Source of the DNA: Calonectria ilicicola
Taxonomy: Eukaryota; Ascomycota; Sordariomycetes; Hypocreales; Nectriaceae
Direction of reading: 5' to 3'
Length of the DNA: 64,000 nucleotides
NCBI GenBank assembly: GCA_020809705.1
Contig: CP085826.1
Span: 4,650,001 to 4,714,000 of the forward strand
Shown here: one piece after another, positions 22,401 to 36,547 of the stretch
Layout of the letters: each line of letters begins with the position of its first letter
Numbering within the stretch: position 1 is the first letter of the stretch
The notes under the pieces: model-generated
What the model saw: the letters and a program-made list of their open reading frames with translations, nothing else
The model's database searches: none
What the model was told of the DNA's origin: nothing
Position numbers and translations under genes: made by a program

Positions 22401-24491
22401 GGTTTGCGCTTGCTGCTGCTGTTGGTTGTTGTCTGATGGCTTACATTGAAGCACGCAACTAGAGGCGAACGGGGCACTGTCTACTTGCAGGCTGCACGCA
22501 ATGAAACAGAGAACCAACATACATACGCAATACATTCGGCGTGCAATTCGCCCTCGGCGCAGGTAATTAACCCAGATTCTTTCCCGGTCTCGATTTGGTG
22601 CGGCGCAGTCTAGAATCAACAGGCCGCTCCGCCTAGCGGTCCTATTACAGGATGATTAGCCGAACGTCCATCCGATCTTCCCGTTGTGACCAGGGATCCG
22701 TCCCGTTATGCTTCATCCCGCCCGATGCGCCGCCACACCAGCCCGGGCTTCCACTAGGCGGGGAAAAGAGCGAGAAAAAAAAGGAAATTCGCTTCAAAAG
22801 GGCAGGCGGGATCATCCCCGGACCTGGCACGGAGAGGGAAAAAAAAAAATACAGTGTGTACCGTATATGGAAAAAACTAGATGTGACTCGGTGAGTCCGG
22901 TCGGGGGGTGTGTGTCTTCTCCGGCTTTATTTTGGTGGTTGGAGAGAAGAGGAAAAATCATTATCGTTCACATGGCCCCCGCGTGAGCGAGGCCACCCCA
23001 GCATGCACAAATTAATGCCAATGCCGTAATGCGGTGAAGAAGCAAACATGAGGGTCATTTTTCGGTTTTGTGCCTCCGTCATTGTCCACCCTGTCCTTGA
23101 CATGGTCATGACTGCGACCCTCTTTGAGTCATTGCCAGCGGATACACTACGGTGAACGATGATGAGCAAGAAAAAAAAAAAAGTGAAGCGAAGCTGTGAT
23201 GAACATTGAATGGAGACGGCGGGGGTCAATGTGGAGGGCGTGTAAGTTGTTGTTTGAAGCTATACGGGCCTCTTGTTTCTCACAGTCCATCGACACTGTC
23301 TGTAAAGTTTGGTTGACAGATGCTTGTCACTGCTACTTTTTTTTTTTTGCGCCTTGTGCCAACTCAACATGCCCTTGCAAGTCGGCGTGTCTCCATTTTC
23401 GCTCCGATTATCCTCGCAATCCACATCCCGGACTCGGTAAGCCGGGGGAGAAAACAGACACAGCCCAAGTGGGATGTGTGCGCGCGCGCGCCCCAGAAGG
23501 CCCAAAAAGTAGGCCCGGAATACGTAGGTACCGTGCAGTGCAGTGCATCGCATCGCAGCAGCGCGCAGCGCAGGAGTGCATTCGGTGGTGCAGCAAGCAG
23601 CTAGCTAGTGGGAGTGGATAGAAGGAAGAGGAGGAGGAGTAGGAGGAGGAAGGGAGGAGTTACAGCGCCGACACAAGCGCAGCGCCCAGTGCCCCGGACA
23701 GACGCAGACTGACGTCCTGACCGACATACGTGGTTTTCCCGCACGCTCTCTGCACGCCACATTGGAAAGACTGCGACGTTTTCGTTTCTTTTTCACGCTT
23801 CGCTGCCTTCCAGGCCATCCGAGTCGCGCATTTCCCAGGATCCCGGTGCAACTCTATTCCACGTATCCTGTCCCCTTCGCTGTAACTGTGCACGCATCTG
23901 CCGCATGCCTGTGCCTGTGCTGGCCACTGATGTAGTGAAGCTGTTTGCTGCAACGCTGCGCTGCGCTGCTGCCCGCCTCTCGCCCCGCCGCCGCTCGCCG
24001 CCGCCACATGCTGCTGCTGCCCGCCCTCCCTCCCCCCAGACAGAACCAAAAGAAATCAATCACAAATGAGACAGATCGTGGGATGATTAGAAAACCAAAA
24101 AAACGACCCGGGGATGCGCACGCCCCGGATCCGACTCGCACAACACATTCTCGCAGCGGTGCATTTTGCAAAAAGCAAACTCGTGTTTCCAATCCAAGGG
24201 TCCTCATCTCATCCAATCCATCATCTCTCGCCTCAACTTCGCCGGTCCAGCCCCAAGTCTGTTCCGACAGAGGGGAACTAACCCCCCCTCCGCCCAAGCC
24301 AAACCAAACCCAACCCGACCCAAAACCATGACATTGCGTCGTTCCGTCATTGTTGGCAATCTGCATCTACCATCTCCAGATTGCATCTGCAAGACTGGAT
24401 GCAACCGCAACTATGCTATCTTTGCTACATGTACCCTCGTTTTCGTAACAAGCCACACATGCGGTATCAGGGCTGCACCCATTAGCACCCA

Positions 24492-24528
24492 ACATACATA
24501 TCATACATACATACACACATACATACAC
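24492..24528. repeat. CATA-rich microsatellite
   Basis: An imperfect ACATACAT/ATACACAC run on the + strand within the long gene-free stretch. Confidence 0.75.
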
Positions 24529-26237
24529 CTACCGACCTTCACGAGACTATGTCCCCACGTAACTACATGTTGCGGTACATTACATGCCGGCTACATTGCT
24601 GCCAATGCTACTCATACTAGTATCTGCTTGTTGCTGCTGCTGCTTCAGTGCTTGCTCCTTGCTGCCACTACTGCACCACCTTCACACCGGTCGGTGCACC
24701 CCATGCATATCGCATATTCCCCCAAAAGGGCGCAGGACGCAACTCAATCGCTGCATCTACATGGTATGGCATTGGCATCACAACTCACAAAAAAACCAAA
24801 CCAAACAGCCCAAAAAAAACAACCACATGGAACATGGGCCGCACAGACAATCCCAACCCCTCACTCCGGGTGCTCTGACAGTCTGGTCCGCCGCACACTA
24901 CTCACACGACAGGCACAGTAGTACACGCATGTGTTGCATGCGACAAGCAGAGAAGAAGGATGCTTCCCCTTCCCATCAGACCACTCAGATACGCCGCAAA
25001 AATGCACCTCCACCACTACCACCACCCACTCACTACACTACCTCTGTACATACCATTCCCACCACCACCACCACTACTGCTGCTGCTTGATGCTTGGCCC
25101 TGCTTCCTTGTCCCTTGCTTGCTGATGCTGTTCGCTTCCACCCCTCGTCTGCTTGTGCGCTCGCGAGGTGGCGCGATGCTGACCACCTCATGCCCAAAGA
25201 GCTGCCCTGTCCAGGGTTCATCCTCCTCCATCCCCATCATCCCTTCCCTCCCCCCCCTCGCTCTCCTGCGCACGCAAACATCGCAGTCACACATCTATCG
25301 GACCCGAGCCAAGGGTCCATTAACACAGTGACATAATGGCACCGTGCACTTCTGTGGTTGGGCCGTGCCGATGTAAGGTCATGGTCGCCCACACCACCCT
25401 AACCATGATCCCCTCCCCTTCCCCCAGCCCCCAAGATCCCCGTCTTGCTCCGGCCCAACTCTCCGCATCGAGCTGCATGGCCCGGGGGTGTTGACTAGTC
25501 TTCTTCTTTTCCCATCGGAGCATCTCTTAGGTCACATCGCAGTTTCTCTTTTTTTAAACATTATTTGACCATGTTCCAATCGGCCCTGGTGCTGACAATC
25601 GCCGGTGAATGTCACACAAACCTTACGGGCGAATCATGGAAATAGCGTCATCCGCGTACCGTATTACCGTGCCGCGTCGTGTCGTAATGTAGTAGTCAAT
25701 GGCTGTCTGTGCGTGCCCTTGGTCCTCGGTCAGTTGCGATAAGTCTTTCCCATCTTGTGTGAGTGCATGTCGTGTGCCACGAGCTACCAAGCTAGCAATC
25801 GCGTACAAGTCACCGTCGTCAATCATCAAAGGCCTCGTGTCACTTGCTCAAGTAGGAACTGCGGATGTGTCTCGGTCAAAATGCTCTTGATTGATCCCTG
25901 CTCGATGCCACATCGAGTTCAATTGAATGCTATCCTATCCCATGCCCATGCCAGATACCTGCCCTGCCCTGCGCCGATGTGTTTCCCCATTCCAAAAAAA
26001 AAAAATCCAGTACCATTGCCCGCCTGGTATAATAAAAAAAGAAAGCGAGCGATTTCCGAGTTTTTGAACAACTCAACAAGACCATAAATAAAAAGAAACA
26101 CATCATTCGTCGCTCTGTTGTTCCTGCATATGACCGAGACGTGGGACTCGTTGGAGCCCCTCTTGTCCCCCCACTCATCCATCATCCTCATACCATCCAT
26201 CATGCACCATCCCCAACGCCACTGCGTCCCCGCCCCA

Positions 26238-26255
26238 GTGTGTGTGTGTGTGTGT
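26238..26255. repeat. (GT)9 microsatellite
   Basis: Nine uninterrupted GT dinucleotides about 400 bp beyond the 3' end of the Zn2Cys6 gene. Confidence 0.85.
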
Positions 26256-26652
26256 ATTCCCAAGTACCGAGAAGTGTTGTGCTCCAAGTGTCGCTTCTCT
26301 CTGTAAATCCAATTCCTGTGGTGCGCCTTGCGGCATCCTCTAATAAAAATCCCATCCCAGTAGGTATCATTGTATGCGAAGTGAAGTGCTGTAAAAAATA
26401 GAAAATGAAAATGAAGAAAAAAATAAGATGAAGAAAAGAAAAAGAAAAGAAAGAATATTCATCATCATGACATGTCTGCCGGTCTACGGCGGCTGGCAAA
26501 TGCCCGCATCGCCTTAAGAGGCGGTCCAGAGCCGCTTCCTTGCAGGAAGTGAAGAGAAGGGGGGGGTGTAGATGCCCAGGGTTCCCATTGGCCTGTCCGT
26601 TCCCCTTCAAAGACCAGCTGTTGAAGATAGATTGGATGGTTTCCATGGGTCC

Positions 26653-28818
26653 CTAAATCAGCAAAAAGTCCCATCCCTTCATCTGCATTACATCCCTCCA
26701 GTGGATGTAAGTCTGGATCGTCTCCGACGCCGTAGAGCCGGGGGTGCTGGCACCCGAGAGAGTGTCATTGTGCAGCCAGACCTCGTGCAAGAGGGTGGCC
26801 ACGCGGCTGATTGAGCCGAAGTTGGCAAGGTCGCCTAGCTGAGCCAGGCGGTCCTCGAAGAAGGCCCGGAATGTGCTGCCGGGAAGGCTAACAGATCCAC
26901 CGATCAGGTAAACCCAGACAAGGTTGCGGTCATAGCCGTTGGGGCCCGAAGAAATGTACTGAAGCACATTGACAAGCTTCTCGACCAGACCCACGGGGGA
27001 GGGCTGGTTGGGGGTGAAGCCGGGGACCAAGCTGCAGAGGTAGATGCGGGCAGCGATGCGGAAGGCGGCGGTCATGTTCTTGCTAAGCTGCTTAGGCGAG
27101 AGGCTGCCGTTGTCGTTGTAGGGCATCCTGGGGATCTCACTAGACTCGGTGTAGTTGAGCTGATCGCCGAGGGCGGAGACGTGCTGGCAAAGAGTGAAAT
27201 CATCCATGCCATCCTTCTTGAGCGACTCGAGGCAGGCGATCTCGGAAATGAGGTACATGACACGGTCCTCGCATCCCATCAACTCCCGGAGACCCATGTG
27301 AGGGTTCATCTGAGAGAGGTGCTTCTCGCGGTAGGTGTGCGCAAAAGTGGGTGAGCGACCCTTCATGGTGGCACCAAGGATGTCGATCCATGATGTGAGT
27401 GTCATGTTGAAGGGGGTCTGAATTGGGTTCTCATCCGAGACAATGCGGGGGAGGTCGAGCTTCTGAACCAGGCTGATGGCGGCCTGGAAGTGCTGGTGCC
27501 AAGGAATGTCAAGCAGGCCGTCATCGAATCGGCCGACGATGCACTGGTAGAAAATAAGGCCGAGGGTGGCCTCAAGAATTTGCTGGTGGTTCTCATCCCG
27601 CTTAAGCGCCTCGCAAAGCGCGAAGATGGTGGCATAGCGGTGTCGCATGATGTCGTTGTCAATCCCCTCGTCGGTGACATTGGCGTGCGACTTCAGGTGC
27701 TGGGCGGCGATGCTTAGGCAGCAGTGCAGGTAGGCGCTGTTGGACTGTAGCGCGGGGAGGATCAGGTCGGAGCTGACCGAGCCGTGCTGGTTGGACTCCA
27801 GGATGGGGAAGATGGTGGGGAGAACATATTGGATGAAGTGCTCCAGCAGCTGCTGGTCGTTCTCCTCAAGCTCAACCTGAATCTGGCGCGTGGTGGTCGA
27901 GGGGCCATGCGAGAAGTCGAAAAAGTTCATGTTGAGCGTCTCTTCCGAAAGCGACTCCTTGCGCTCCTGGATAACATGCTCGGTCCACTCGCTCTCGAAA
28001 GGCGTGGACAGGACAGTGCCGGCAGGAGGGGGAGGCTGGAAAGTGCTGAAGGTGGAAATGTGCGACTCACGGAGGGTGGGCACATCGTTCACAAACATTT
28101 GTCGCTCTGTCTTGACGTCAATCTCATAGGGCGAGTAGCTACCAAACATCATCTCAGGGTGCATTGGCGCGCCAAAGGCGCCATACTCGGCGCCGCTTGG
28201 GGGGCTGTTGAAGTTGAATGCAGTGGAGAAGTGAGAGTCGATGGAGGCGGATCTGGTTCGGTCAAGAGGGTCTGTGAAGGTGGCAGAGGTGGGCAGAGAG
28301 TGTGTGAGGCCGGGGGGCGAGCTGGTGACGGAGGTCTTGATAGCGTGCGCGGCCGACTTCTCGGAGAGCTTCTTGCGCTTGATGATCATCTTGATATCCT
28401 CCTTGTGCTGGCGGCGGGCATCGGCGTTGCTCCACCACATGGGTCGCTTGTACTCGCACTGCAGGCCAAGGTGCTTGCAGGCAGTGCACATGGGAGTGCC
28501 CTCATCGCACTTCTTGCGTCTTAACCTGCAGATGTAGCAGCCTATACGATTTCACCAGGTGTTAGTCAATTGTCTTGTGCGGATTGGCTGGGGACGGGAA
28601 ACAAGCAGTTCCCGTGTAAGCGCTGAGGGCAACCAACCTGTTCTTGAGCGGCGGTGCATCTGGGTCTTGGTCCGGGGCTTGCCATTCTTTGTGGTCTTGG
28701 AGGTCGTGTCGGTTTTCGAGGGCACAGTGGCCTTGGCAGCTTTGGGGGCAGTCATGTTGACTGTCTTCTCAGTTGATCGCATCATGGTGTTGAAGTGGTC
28801 GGGGGGCAGCGTAGACAT
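26653..28818 (-). CDS. Zn(II)2Cys6 transcription factor, PRO1/NosA-like candidate
   Basis: Predicted complement(26653..28541, 28638..28818), 689 residues. Exon 1 encodes a basic leader starting M-S-T-L-P-P, the first ATG in this frame; its donor is GTTGGT. Exon 2 follows CGTATAG. The 96-bp intron sits exactly at the first Cys of the zinc cluster, and joining it gives C62-x2-C65-x6-C72-x5-C78-x2-C81-x6-C88, a complete binuclear cluster. It is followed by C-E-Y-K-R-P-M-W-W-S-N and a basic linker K-M-I-I-K-R-K-K-L-S-E-K. Residues from about 290 to the end look like the helical fungal-specific transcription factor domain. The K-R-P-x-W-W motif right after the cluster and the lysine-rich helix recall PRO1/ADV-1/NosA regulators of sexual development and hyphal fusion, but I cannot confirm orthology. 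Nuclear DNA-binding function is secure from the cluster. The gene stands alone in a very long gene-free region. Confidence 0.88.
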
Positions 28819-31800
28819 TTGTAGGCTGCGATGCTGGTCGGAAGGGTATCTTGGTGCTAGGGACCGGGGAGGGGTGCGATCACTAGCAGGGGTGTGTGGC
28901 ACTGTGTAGATGAAATCGGAGTGGCACTGTAGTGGTGGGTCCCGATTCAAAGGCGGGATGGAGAATGTCTTGCTGGGCTGGGGGTCCAGGTCCTGAGCCG
29001 AGCACAAGGCCAAGAGGTTGGGCGTAAAGGTCCCAGGTTGATTAAATTAGTTTTATTTTGTTGGTGGTCAGGATCGATAAGATCTCTGAAGTCCTGTAGC
29101 AGGAAGCAGCCAGCAAGTGGGCGCCGTGTCAAACGACGTTTGTTGGCTGTGTGTAGATTCGATTCGGTTCGTCCGCGTAAGATTGCGCAATGATTGACTG
29201 GATCCGAGCAAGTCCGGCTTGCTGTTCACTGGATGTGTTTTGTTTGTGGAAATGAGTCGGAAGGGTGGAAAGGGCAGAGGAGGGCGGGCAGAGGAGAAGG
29301 GATTAGAGAGAGAGCCTGTTTGGCGACACTTGGAATTTTGCACACTGAAGAAAGAGGGTTAAATTCAAGGGCGGTTGCGGATGGGCAAATTCTTATATTT
29401 TGGCCGCCAACTGGTGGCCATCGTTGGATCGATTCGATGTTGGCTTCCCAATCCCGTGTTGCTATTTTTGATTCATGCACGACTGAGAGACTATGGCACG
29501 AGAGACAGCTTCTGCGCTTAGAGGGACCAATGAGCATGGGTTGGTGAAGATGGTCACTCTGCAAAAAGAGGTGTGCCAGGGTCCCACTCTAGGAATAGAT
29601 GTGCAGAAGGAATTGGAGGGTACGGACAGGGGTCCGGTCCAAAGAGGAAAGTCGCGCATTGGTGTGCCCATCTGCCCGTGGGAGACCAAAGCAGCCACTT
29701 CTGCACGCGGTGGAGGGGAAGAAAAGCTGCCGGCTTCGAGGCAGAGGGGCTGGATCCTTCGGATCTAGCTCAAGACCGGGGTCTCTTGTGAGGACCGTGA
29801 GCGAGCGAGTGACAGGGCCCGCCACCCCATTCGAGCAAGCTTGACTTGGAGGGTCGCTCAGCATCGAGACCGGCTCTATCGATGCTCTCGCCGGGCCGCA
29901 ATGCCTCGTCGATATCGGAGCTGCAGCGTTATTCTTTGGTCAAATTTAACATGTAAGCAAGCCACGGGTCTGACAGATTAAATGGCTGCCGGGGTTACTG
30001 CAACGGATCTGTACCTCGACGTCGTATTGCGTGATGGTGTGTGTGAGTGCCAGTAAGTGTGGTTGGAGCGTATGCCAGGACTGCCCTGGTACCTACCGTC
30101 GGATCATGCAACAGCAGCAGCATCCCCACGCTGTCTAAGAGAAGAGTCCTCGCTCGGCTCCTAAGGCCTGCAGAAGCGGAGTTCTATTGAGGGGAGAGGG
30201 GGAGAAAGCTACGGCGTAGGGGTCACCAGCAGACTATCTAACATGTCTTGGACTCTCACAAGGTCTCCCATGTCATACTGTGGAATCCTGCAAAGGCGAT
30301 TCGATCGTCTTTGCAATTGCCTCATAAAACACTCAAGCTTTAGTGCGGTCATGAGTCGCAGAGATTTACAATTCACGTTGGCCATTCACGGCTCTGGGAC
30401 ACTCACGAGATCGGCTGGAACCTGGTCGGAAGAAGTGCGGTTGGGGCGGTCTAGGGCACAATCGACAGAGAGCAATCATCCGGTCATTGAACAACATTGT
30501 CCAGCTGGCGAATAGAGTGGCAGTTCGAGGCGGTCAGACCTTACATTGGCCGGCGGGACATCCTCGTGGCTGAACAGACCATGCCACAAGTAGATGCCCG
30601 CGGCCCAGTATAGGCTCCAGGGTTGATATTCCAAGGCTCCATCAACCAAGTACTGTACTCGTTGGGAGGGGGGAGGAGATACAATCAATGGGCCGATGCC
30701 TAGCGGGGGACGACAGACAAGTGACGTCTTCTCATCGGGCAGCCGCAGAGCGACCGGGGGCGCCAGTGAAGAAGTCGATTCCGGCTGGGTCACGAGCGTC
30801 GGATAAGGCCTAGGATTGGGAGGTGCAGCGAGCGAGCGCGGGACTTGCGAGAGTAGAGCTGGGTGAGCAGCGAGTGAGATGGCCAGAATGGCAAGACAGG
30901 CGGCCAGGGTGGTGGCCACTACAGCAACGCTACACGGCACACGTCGAGAGTCGAGCTTTGGTACGCAGCATCCCACGGTGCGCAAGGCGGGCGAGCAGGT
31001 ACTGAAGGGCAGATGGTACGTGCGAGTGCGGGACAGGCTTCTGTCGACGAGCAGCGATCACAGAGCGTGGCGGTAGGGTTGTGGACGCAAGAGTCGGTCG
31101 GGTGGACAGACAAGACCTGTAGCGTCGTTGAGCAAAGAGGCTCCCCGGGCTGTGATTCGCTAGAGGCGTGTGACGAAACGTTGGCTCGTGCATCAGCGGT
31201 AGGGGCCGCGGGACCAACCGATTGTAGCGCCTGCCGCCAGCAGGGCCGGCCTTTTGATTGCCATCCCGGCTGGGGATCAAGATTGGCCCGTTGCTGCAGG
31301 TCGAGCTGCAGGGGTTTTGACAGGGGAGCCGGGGTCAGTGGCCCAATCGCGAAGCCTAAAGCGGGTCTTGAGGCGCCTGGACACCAGCTGTGAACAGGGC
31401 TCCTCCAGGTCTGGCCCAGGGCTCTAATCCCGAACAGGGCTGGCTGTTCAAAGATTCCCCTCTTCTCTCCCCCAATCTGCTGTCCACAAGAAGTTGCGCT
31501 TTGTCTAGCGGATGACAGTGGTTGGACAGAGAGGCGAGCGAGCGAGCTAAGGACTTGGCATCAATGTCAGCGAAACTCGTCTATGACATGGGAGGCGGGA
31601 AGATCTAATGCTTCGCCTTCGAATGCTGTTGGCTGTCCAATGCAGCTTGCTACATGAGGAAGATGATCAATATCACGGCGGCGCCATCGGCTGAGACTCG
31701 AAACGGATCCGTACAATGGAATTGTTGGTGGTACAGTGCCGCCTTGGGGTTTCTCGCGGCCCCAAGGGTGGATCACAAGTGATGATTGCCTTCTTGTCCG

Positions 31801-33270
31801 CCCTCATATCAGTTTCTCTTCTTGTCTGTCTACATCGCTAGCGCGCTTCCCCGACCGCAAACCAAAGTCAAATTAAGTCAAACGGTTCGCCATGCCTTTC
31901 CCACGAGGTACCCAGACATACAAGCATGGCAGCCGAGATACATGGCAGAGTGGGTGGCCGACCAAGACAGACATCACAAAGTCCACCCATCCATCTCCGA
32001 AAGCCCCATGGCCCCCAAAGGCCCTATGCCTGTCAGTTGTCTGTCAATCCCCGAACCCCATGAGTTGAGCTCCTTTTTGGCAATTGCTTGACTCTTCTTG
32101 TCTTCACCTTAAACCCGATCAGGGTTCACCCATCAACCACTCGCTTCTTTGAGTGTTATCCTACAGCCCGAGTCGGGCCTAGTTGAGTTGACCAAGGCTT
32201 TCAACCAATGCGAGTCATTGGCCCCGCTCGAGAAGAAAAAAAAAAAAGAGACTGCCGGCCGTCGAAGGAGGGTTCGGCCTCGCTTGTTGGCCTATCCTTG
32301 CGACTCTCCCTGGTCAGATATCGCGCAGGACTTTGCTCGTCCCGGACGAGTTTAGCCCAAAAATGATGCCATATAACCCCTCACTTTGAGGTCTTTTGTA
32401 AATTTAGTCCCATTTGCGGTCTTTATTATGGGCTAATTTGCTCACAAATTTCCCCTCCGCACCAATCCTTGGCGCTTACGCATCTTGAACCGAACATGCA
32501 TAACACCACGCGGGCGCTAACAGGTCCCGTCACATCCCATTCCCCATCCCCTCCCGCATCCATTGACAAGGGCATCGTCTATTTTTATTTATCCCACATT
32601 CTGAATTAAATTTGACCTAATTTGGTTCATTTAGCTCAACACCTGGAAATGCGACCTAAATGTCTCAATATTGGGCTAATTATGGAAGATCGCCTTCTCT
32701 TCTCTCGTCCTTTCCCATTGCCGTGCCGCACCAGGCTAGCGTCGCCCGTCGCCTTGCTTCCTCCGATACCCCTGTCGCCGCCATCACCCATCACTTTCAC
32801 GCTTCCGGCTTCCTCAGCTGTCCGCCGTGCCGTAGCGTCTCTGCCTCTGAAAGCTTGCGAAGCTTGCGAGTGCTCCGTGCTCCCACCTTTACGATTCTTG
32901 AGCCATGACTTAATCTCTCTCCCCCGCTGATCCTCGACAGGTTCACGTTCCGCCCGCCGAGCCTTCCGCTCCTCTCTTACAAGTCTAATTCGGACTAACA
33001 GGCCGTCTCTGCATCTCTTGCAGTGATCTGCGAACAGCGTGGTGACAGAGTTCGAGCTGCAGCCACGTTGTCAAGCCTGCACTGACTTTCTTTTGGCTTT
33101 TGCCGTTGCTTCATATTGAATCAAGTCTCCGTTCCTTCAGCCCATTCTTGAAGGATTCCACGCGTATGTCCACATGGTCGTCTCAAGTTTTTGTGTTACA
33201 GCCAGCTCGACCCGCCTCAGACCTTGACACCATCCCAATCCTCGACTCAAGTCGCGAACTCAGGCAGCCG

Positions 33271-33299
33271 GGCTGCGGCTGCGGCTGCGGCTGCGGCTG
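33271..33299. repeat. (GGCTGC)n microsatellite
   Basis: Four full GGCTGC units plus a partial unit, inside the CT-rich, promoter-like stretch of the long intergenic region. Confidence 0.9.
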
Positions 33300-36200
33300 T
33301 TGTTGCTGTCAACACCCACTTTCTTACATGTCCGATATCCCAGCTCGGGGTTTCGATCAGTGCAATGCTCAAATGTCACCCTCCACTCCAACGGAGAAGG
33401 ATCATGCATGAAAATCTGCAAACACCGGGGATGCGAATTATTGTTCGGATTATTGATGGCTGATGAAGCATGATGCCCACCACCTTCTAGACCGAAAGCC
33501 CAGCCCTAGATGGCGTCGGAACGTTATAGTGTGATAGCCCAAGCTATCGTCATTTCAGGACCGGTGATCATGGCCACAATCCCGTCTCGTGCCATAGCTT
33601 GGCCCCGGCTCAGATGCCCTTTGCCCAAGCTCCCATCCCGAAGTGGTTTACACTCTGGTGAAGACGGCCTAGACGGAGCAATTCTCTCGAGTAACACCCC
33701 CTCCCCCCGTCCTCTAGCTTCATACTGTGAACAAGATCGTTGCGTAGCGTTGAGGCCCCCGAGGGCCCTTGTTACGGGGCCCCCATCAAAGGCCTGTGCA
33801 AGTTCGGAACAAGGGCCCGTGATGGCGAGTTGAAGGATCAGGAAACGCAAGCCCTGACCGGTGACAAAGAAACTCCAGCCATGCTGGTTCACAAATCGCC
33901 TGATTGTCCTTTTCTGATGTGAGGGAGCTGAAGAGGATTGAGGCAATTGGAGGACCGGGGACCCTGCTAGCTCCCGCCATTACAACGAGAAAAACAACGA
34001 GAATGTAACGGCTCCGATTGCCAAGAGTCAGATAAGCCTCGCAAAGGAGATGGCTACGAGGTGGAGTTATTTTTTTTTTTTTAGGGGCGGGTTAAAGTGC
34101 AACCCCGTTGAACTCGCCTACAGTCAATGACGACTTTACGTTTCCCCTCTCCGCGAGCCTTGTGGTCCCTTGCCCAGCCTCTCACCCTCGTGCGTTTCGT
34201 TCTACGTGGATCTTATTCAGCATGGGTCTGTTTTTTTTTTCTCCCTCTATTCCCTTGCAGATTTACTAAAATGGGGAAAATTCCCCGTTGGTCAGAATTG
34301 GCTCACAGAAAGCTTATTATCATTGAGTTCGTGACTCAGCTATCTGCTAAGGAATGGAGCAGTCGCATTAGGCTCTTATCATGTGAGTTCGCGGCAAAGC
34401 TGGCCTCGGTGAAGCCATTGGTTGCGCAGCTCAACCTGAGAAAACCGTTGATAATAGAGACGGGAAGAGAGTGGAGAAGAACGAAATGTCAACGCGGCCG
34501 ACGGATTGGCGAACTCGCCCGTCTCCCGCCTTGCGAAATAACAAGCGAGAGTACCCACACTGTGACAAGCGGGGGTGGATGTGAAGAGACGAGGGTCCAT
34601 GAGGGTTTAGACCCTTGGCTGACTCCATTGACTGCCGTATTCGTACCAACCTAGTTGAAGATCACCACTGAGTGCCCATGTCCTTTTAAAATAATGCCTG
34701 CAAACGAAAAGACAATATTCGATCAAGCCGAGGATAGGGCATTTTTTCCCGTGCGGGTCAGAAGGGAAAGGTGACGTTGCTTGGCAGTCCGAGAAAATAC
34801 CCGATCATTCACTGTCGTGTGAAATGCGGGCATGCCTGTCTGTCTGTCTGCACAAATGCGGCGGCCACGGCCTTGTCATTGTCACTCGTCATGTGGGCTC
34901 GCGCGCAATGGATTAATTGACTTTTGCCTGCCACAGAAGGCTGACGAATTGTGGCGGAACTAACCGTCCAACGAGGCTTGGGGCTTTGCGAGCTGAGGCA
35001 GATCGGAAGCGAGACACCATGAGGAGCACTGAGACACGGCTGTTGAGGCGGGGGCCGGCTCTTGTCTATGTCTCCATCCACAGCAATTCAGCCGCGGCAA
35101 TCGTCACAACGTTTGGCAGCACGGGGCACGACGCCGTCGACGGTCTCGCCCGAACGGAACAGTCGGTGAAGATCCGCGCAGCACATCACGGCCGGCCTTG
35201 GAGATGGTCCGATTATTCTAGGACGGCTGCAAAGCATTTTACCCTTCGGGGGGCTGGCCGAACATGCGCAACGGAGCGGGAACGAGGCATTAGCCTGCGA
35301 CGGTGTACAAAGCCACCTGCTCGCCGCTTCGCTACTTGACTTTTGCTCCACGTTTGTTTCCCATGGCCGAAGCAGGGGTCAAGGGGCCTTTGCTCAAGGG
35401 AGCTTGCTTGAGAGCTAAAGGGCTAGACATTGTCACACTCGGAAACGGCATAGTCTAAGTGCACTGTGCCATCCAGTACGTACTCTGTAGGGCACGACAT
35501 GGGCATGGAAGAGCATGGGGTATCAGAAGGGGGCCAGGCCAGGACCAGGGCGTGATCGGAAACCCCGCAGCATTACGATTGACGGACATTAGACCAATCG
35601 ATGGCTAGAAACCCAAAGTCGCAATGCGATTGGACCAAAAGTAAATTGTTCTCACTCCCGGTAGCACAGGCTTGATTCCCTCGCCGCTACGTTATCGCTA
35701 CACATTTGACTCGTCAACATGACAGACTGACCTTGAGCCAATTTTGGTTTTTTTTCTTCTCGGTTACTTTTGGTGGGTAGGATATTGGCCCTCGCTACAC
35801 ATCATACGATGGCCAATGGTAGGTGGCATGTGTCAGCCTTTTAATTTTTTTCCTTTTCCTTTTTTGCTAAAACATGTCATGATTCCGACAAGCGCCGAGG
35901 GGGGAAAGGTTGTCATGGCATGGTTGCAACTGCAAACCTCTCCCACTCTCATCCTCCTCCAGGGTAGTTGTAGGGTAGGCAGGTGTCAATTTGGGGTTAT
36001 GCCCGATGAAGTGGTGGGCTCCGGTCCTCACGCCATCTCCAAGCTCCAGACGAGACGGGAAGAACACAATTGACGCTATTTACCCTGCGGTCCAGCGTGA
36101 GCCGTTGCACGGCACAAAAAAAGAACCAGCTTGTGCACCCCTCCCCCCGTGTTGGTGGCGGCGAATGTGGCACTGTACGGCATATCATGGAGACCGTTGA

Positions 36201-36522
36201 GAAATCTTAACCCCGCAAGATCTCAATGCTTCACCACGCTCCGGTGTCACGTCGTATCGCCATCTGACTGCCTCGCGGCCCTTACAGCGCGGTATCCGAA
36301 CACCTGCATAAGAACCAGTCTGGTTCGCCCGCCATCCACACTCTGCGCCGAAGCATCATGTCTCCAGCCAACCAGAACCCACAGCCCTCCACCCACTGGT
36401 CCGTTCTCCATGCTGTCAACGGCCGTTCCTAACCTCAGATGAACCCCATCGTTTGTTTATCACACATCTGGGATGGGACGGAGCAACTGCTCAAACCTAG
36501 AACCATGGCAGTGCGTGACAGA

Positions 36523-36547
36523 GCATGGCATGGCATGGCATGGCATG
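36523..36547. repeat. (GCATG)5 microsatellite
   Basis: Five perfect GCATG pentanucleotides in non-coding DNA. Confidence 0.95.

Larger units (their letters stand above)
19465..26652. other. 7.2 kb without a supported gene
   Basis: Upstream of the Cys-rich membrane gene and downstream of the Zn2Cys6 gene, both on the - strand. 19465-20600 should be promoter and leader of the former. The rest is rich in homopolymers and short repeats (A/T runs, CA and TG runs, CATA units, C-rich tracts), particularly 22.6-26.5 kb. The longest open frame, 24166-24921 on +, translates to His/Thr/Pro-rich low complexity. No tRNA or rRNA was seen. Confidence 0.55.

Noticed and set aside
24166..24921. 251-codon + strand frame
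   Set aside because: His/Thr/Pro-rich low complexity from CATA and CA repeats, with no domain or splice context.
26653..26653. CRISPR array or bacterial-type operons anywhere in the window
   Set aside because: No regularly spaced repeats and no bacterial gene organisation; introns and gene families are fungal.
30476..30985. 169-codon - strand frame with a hydrophobic start
   Set aside because: No ATG at its 5' end, and the composition follows local GC-rich repeats.
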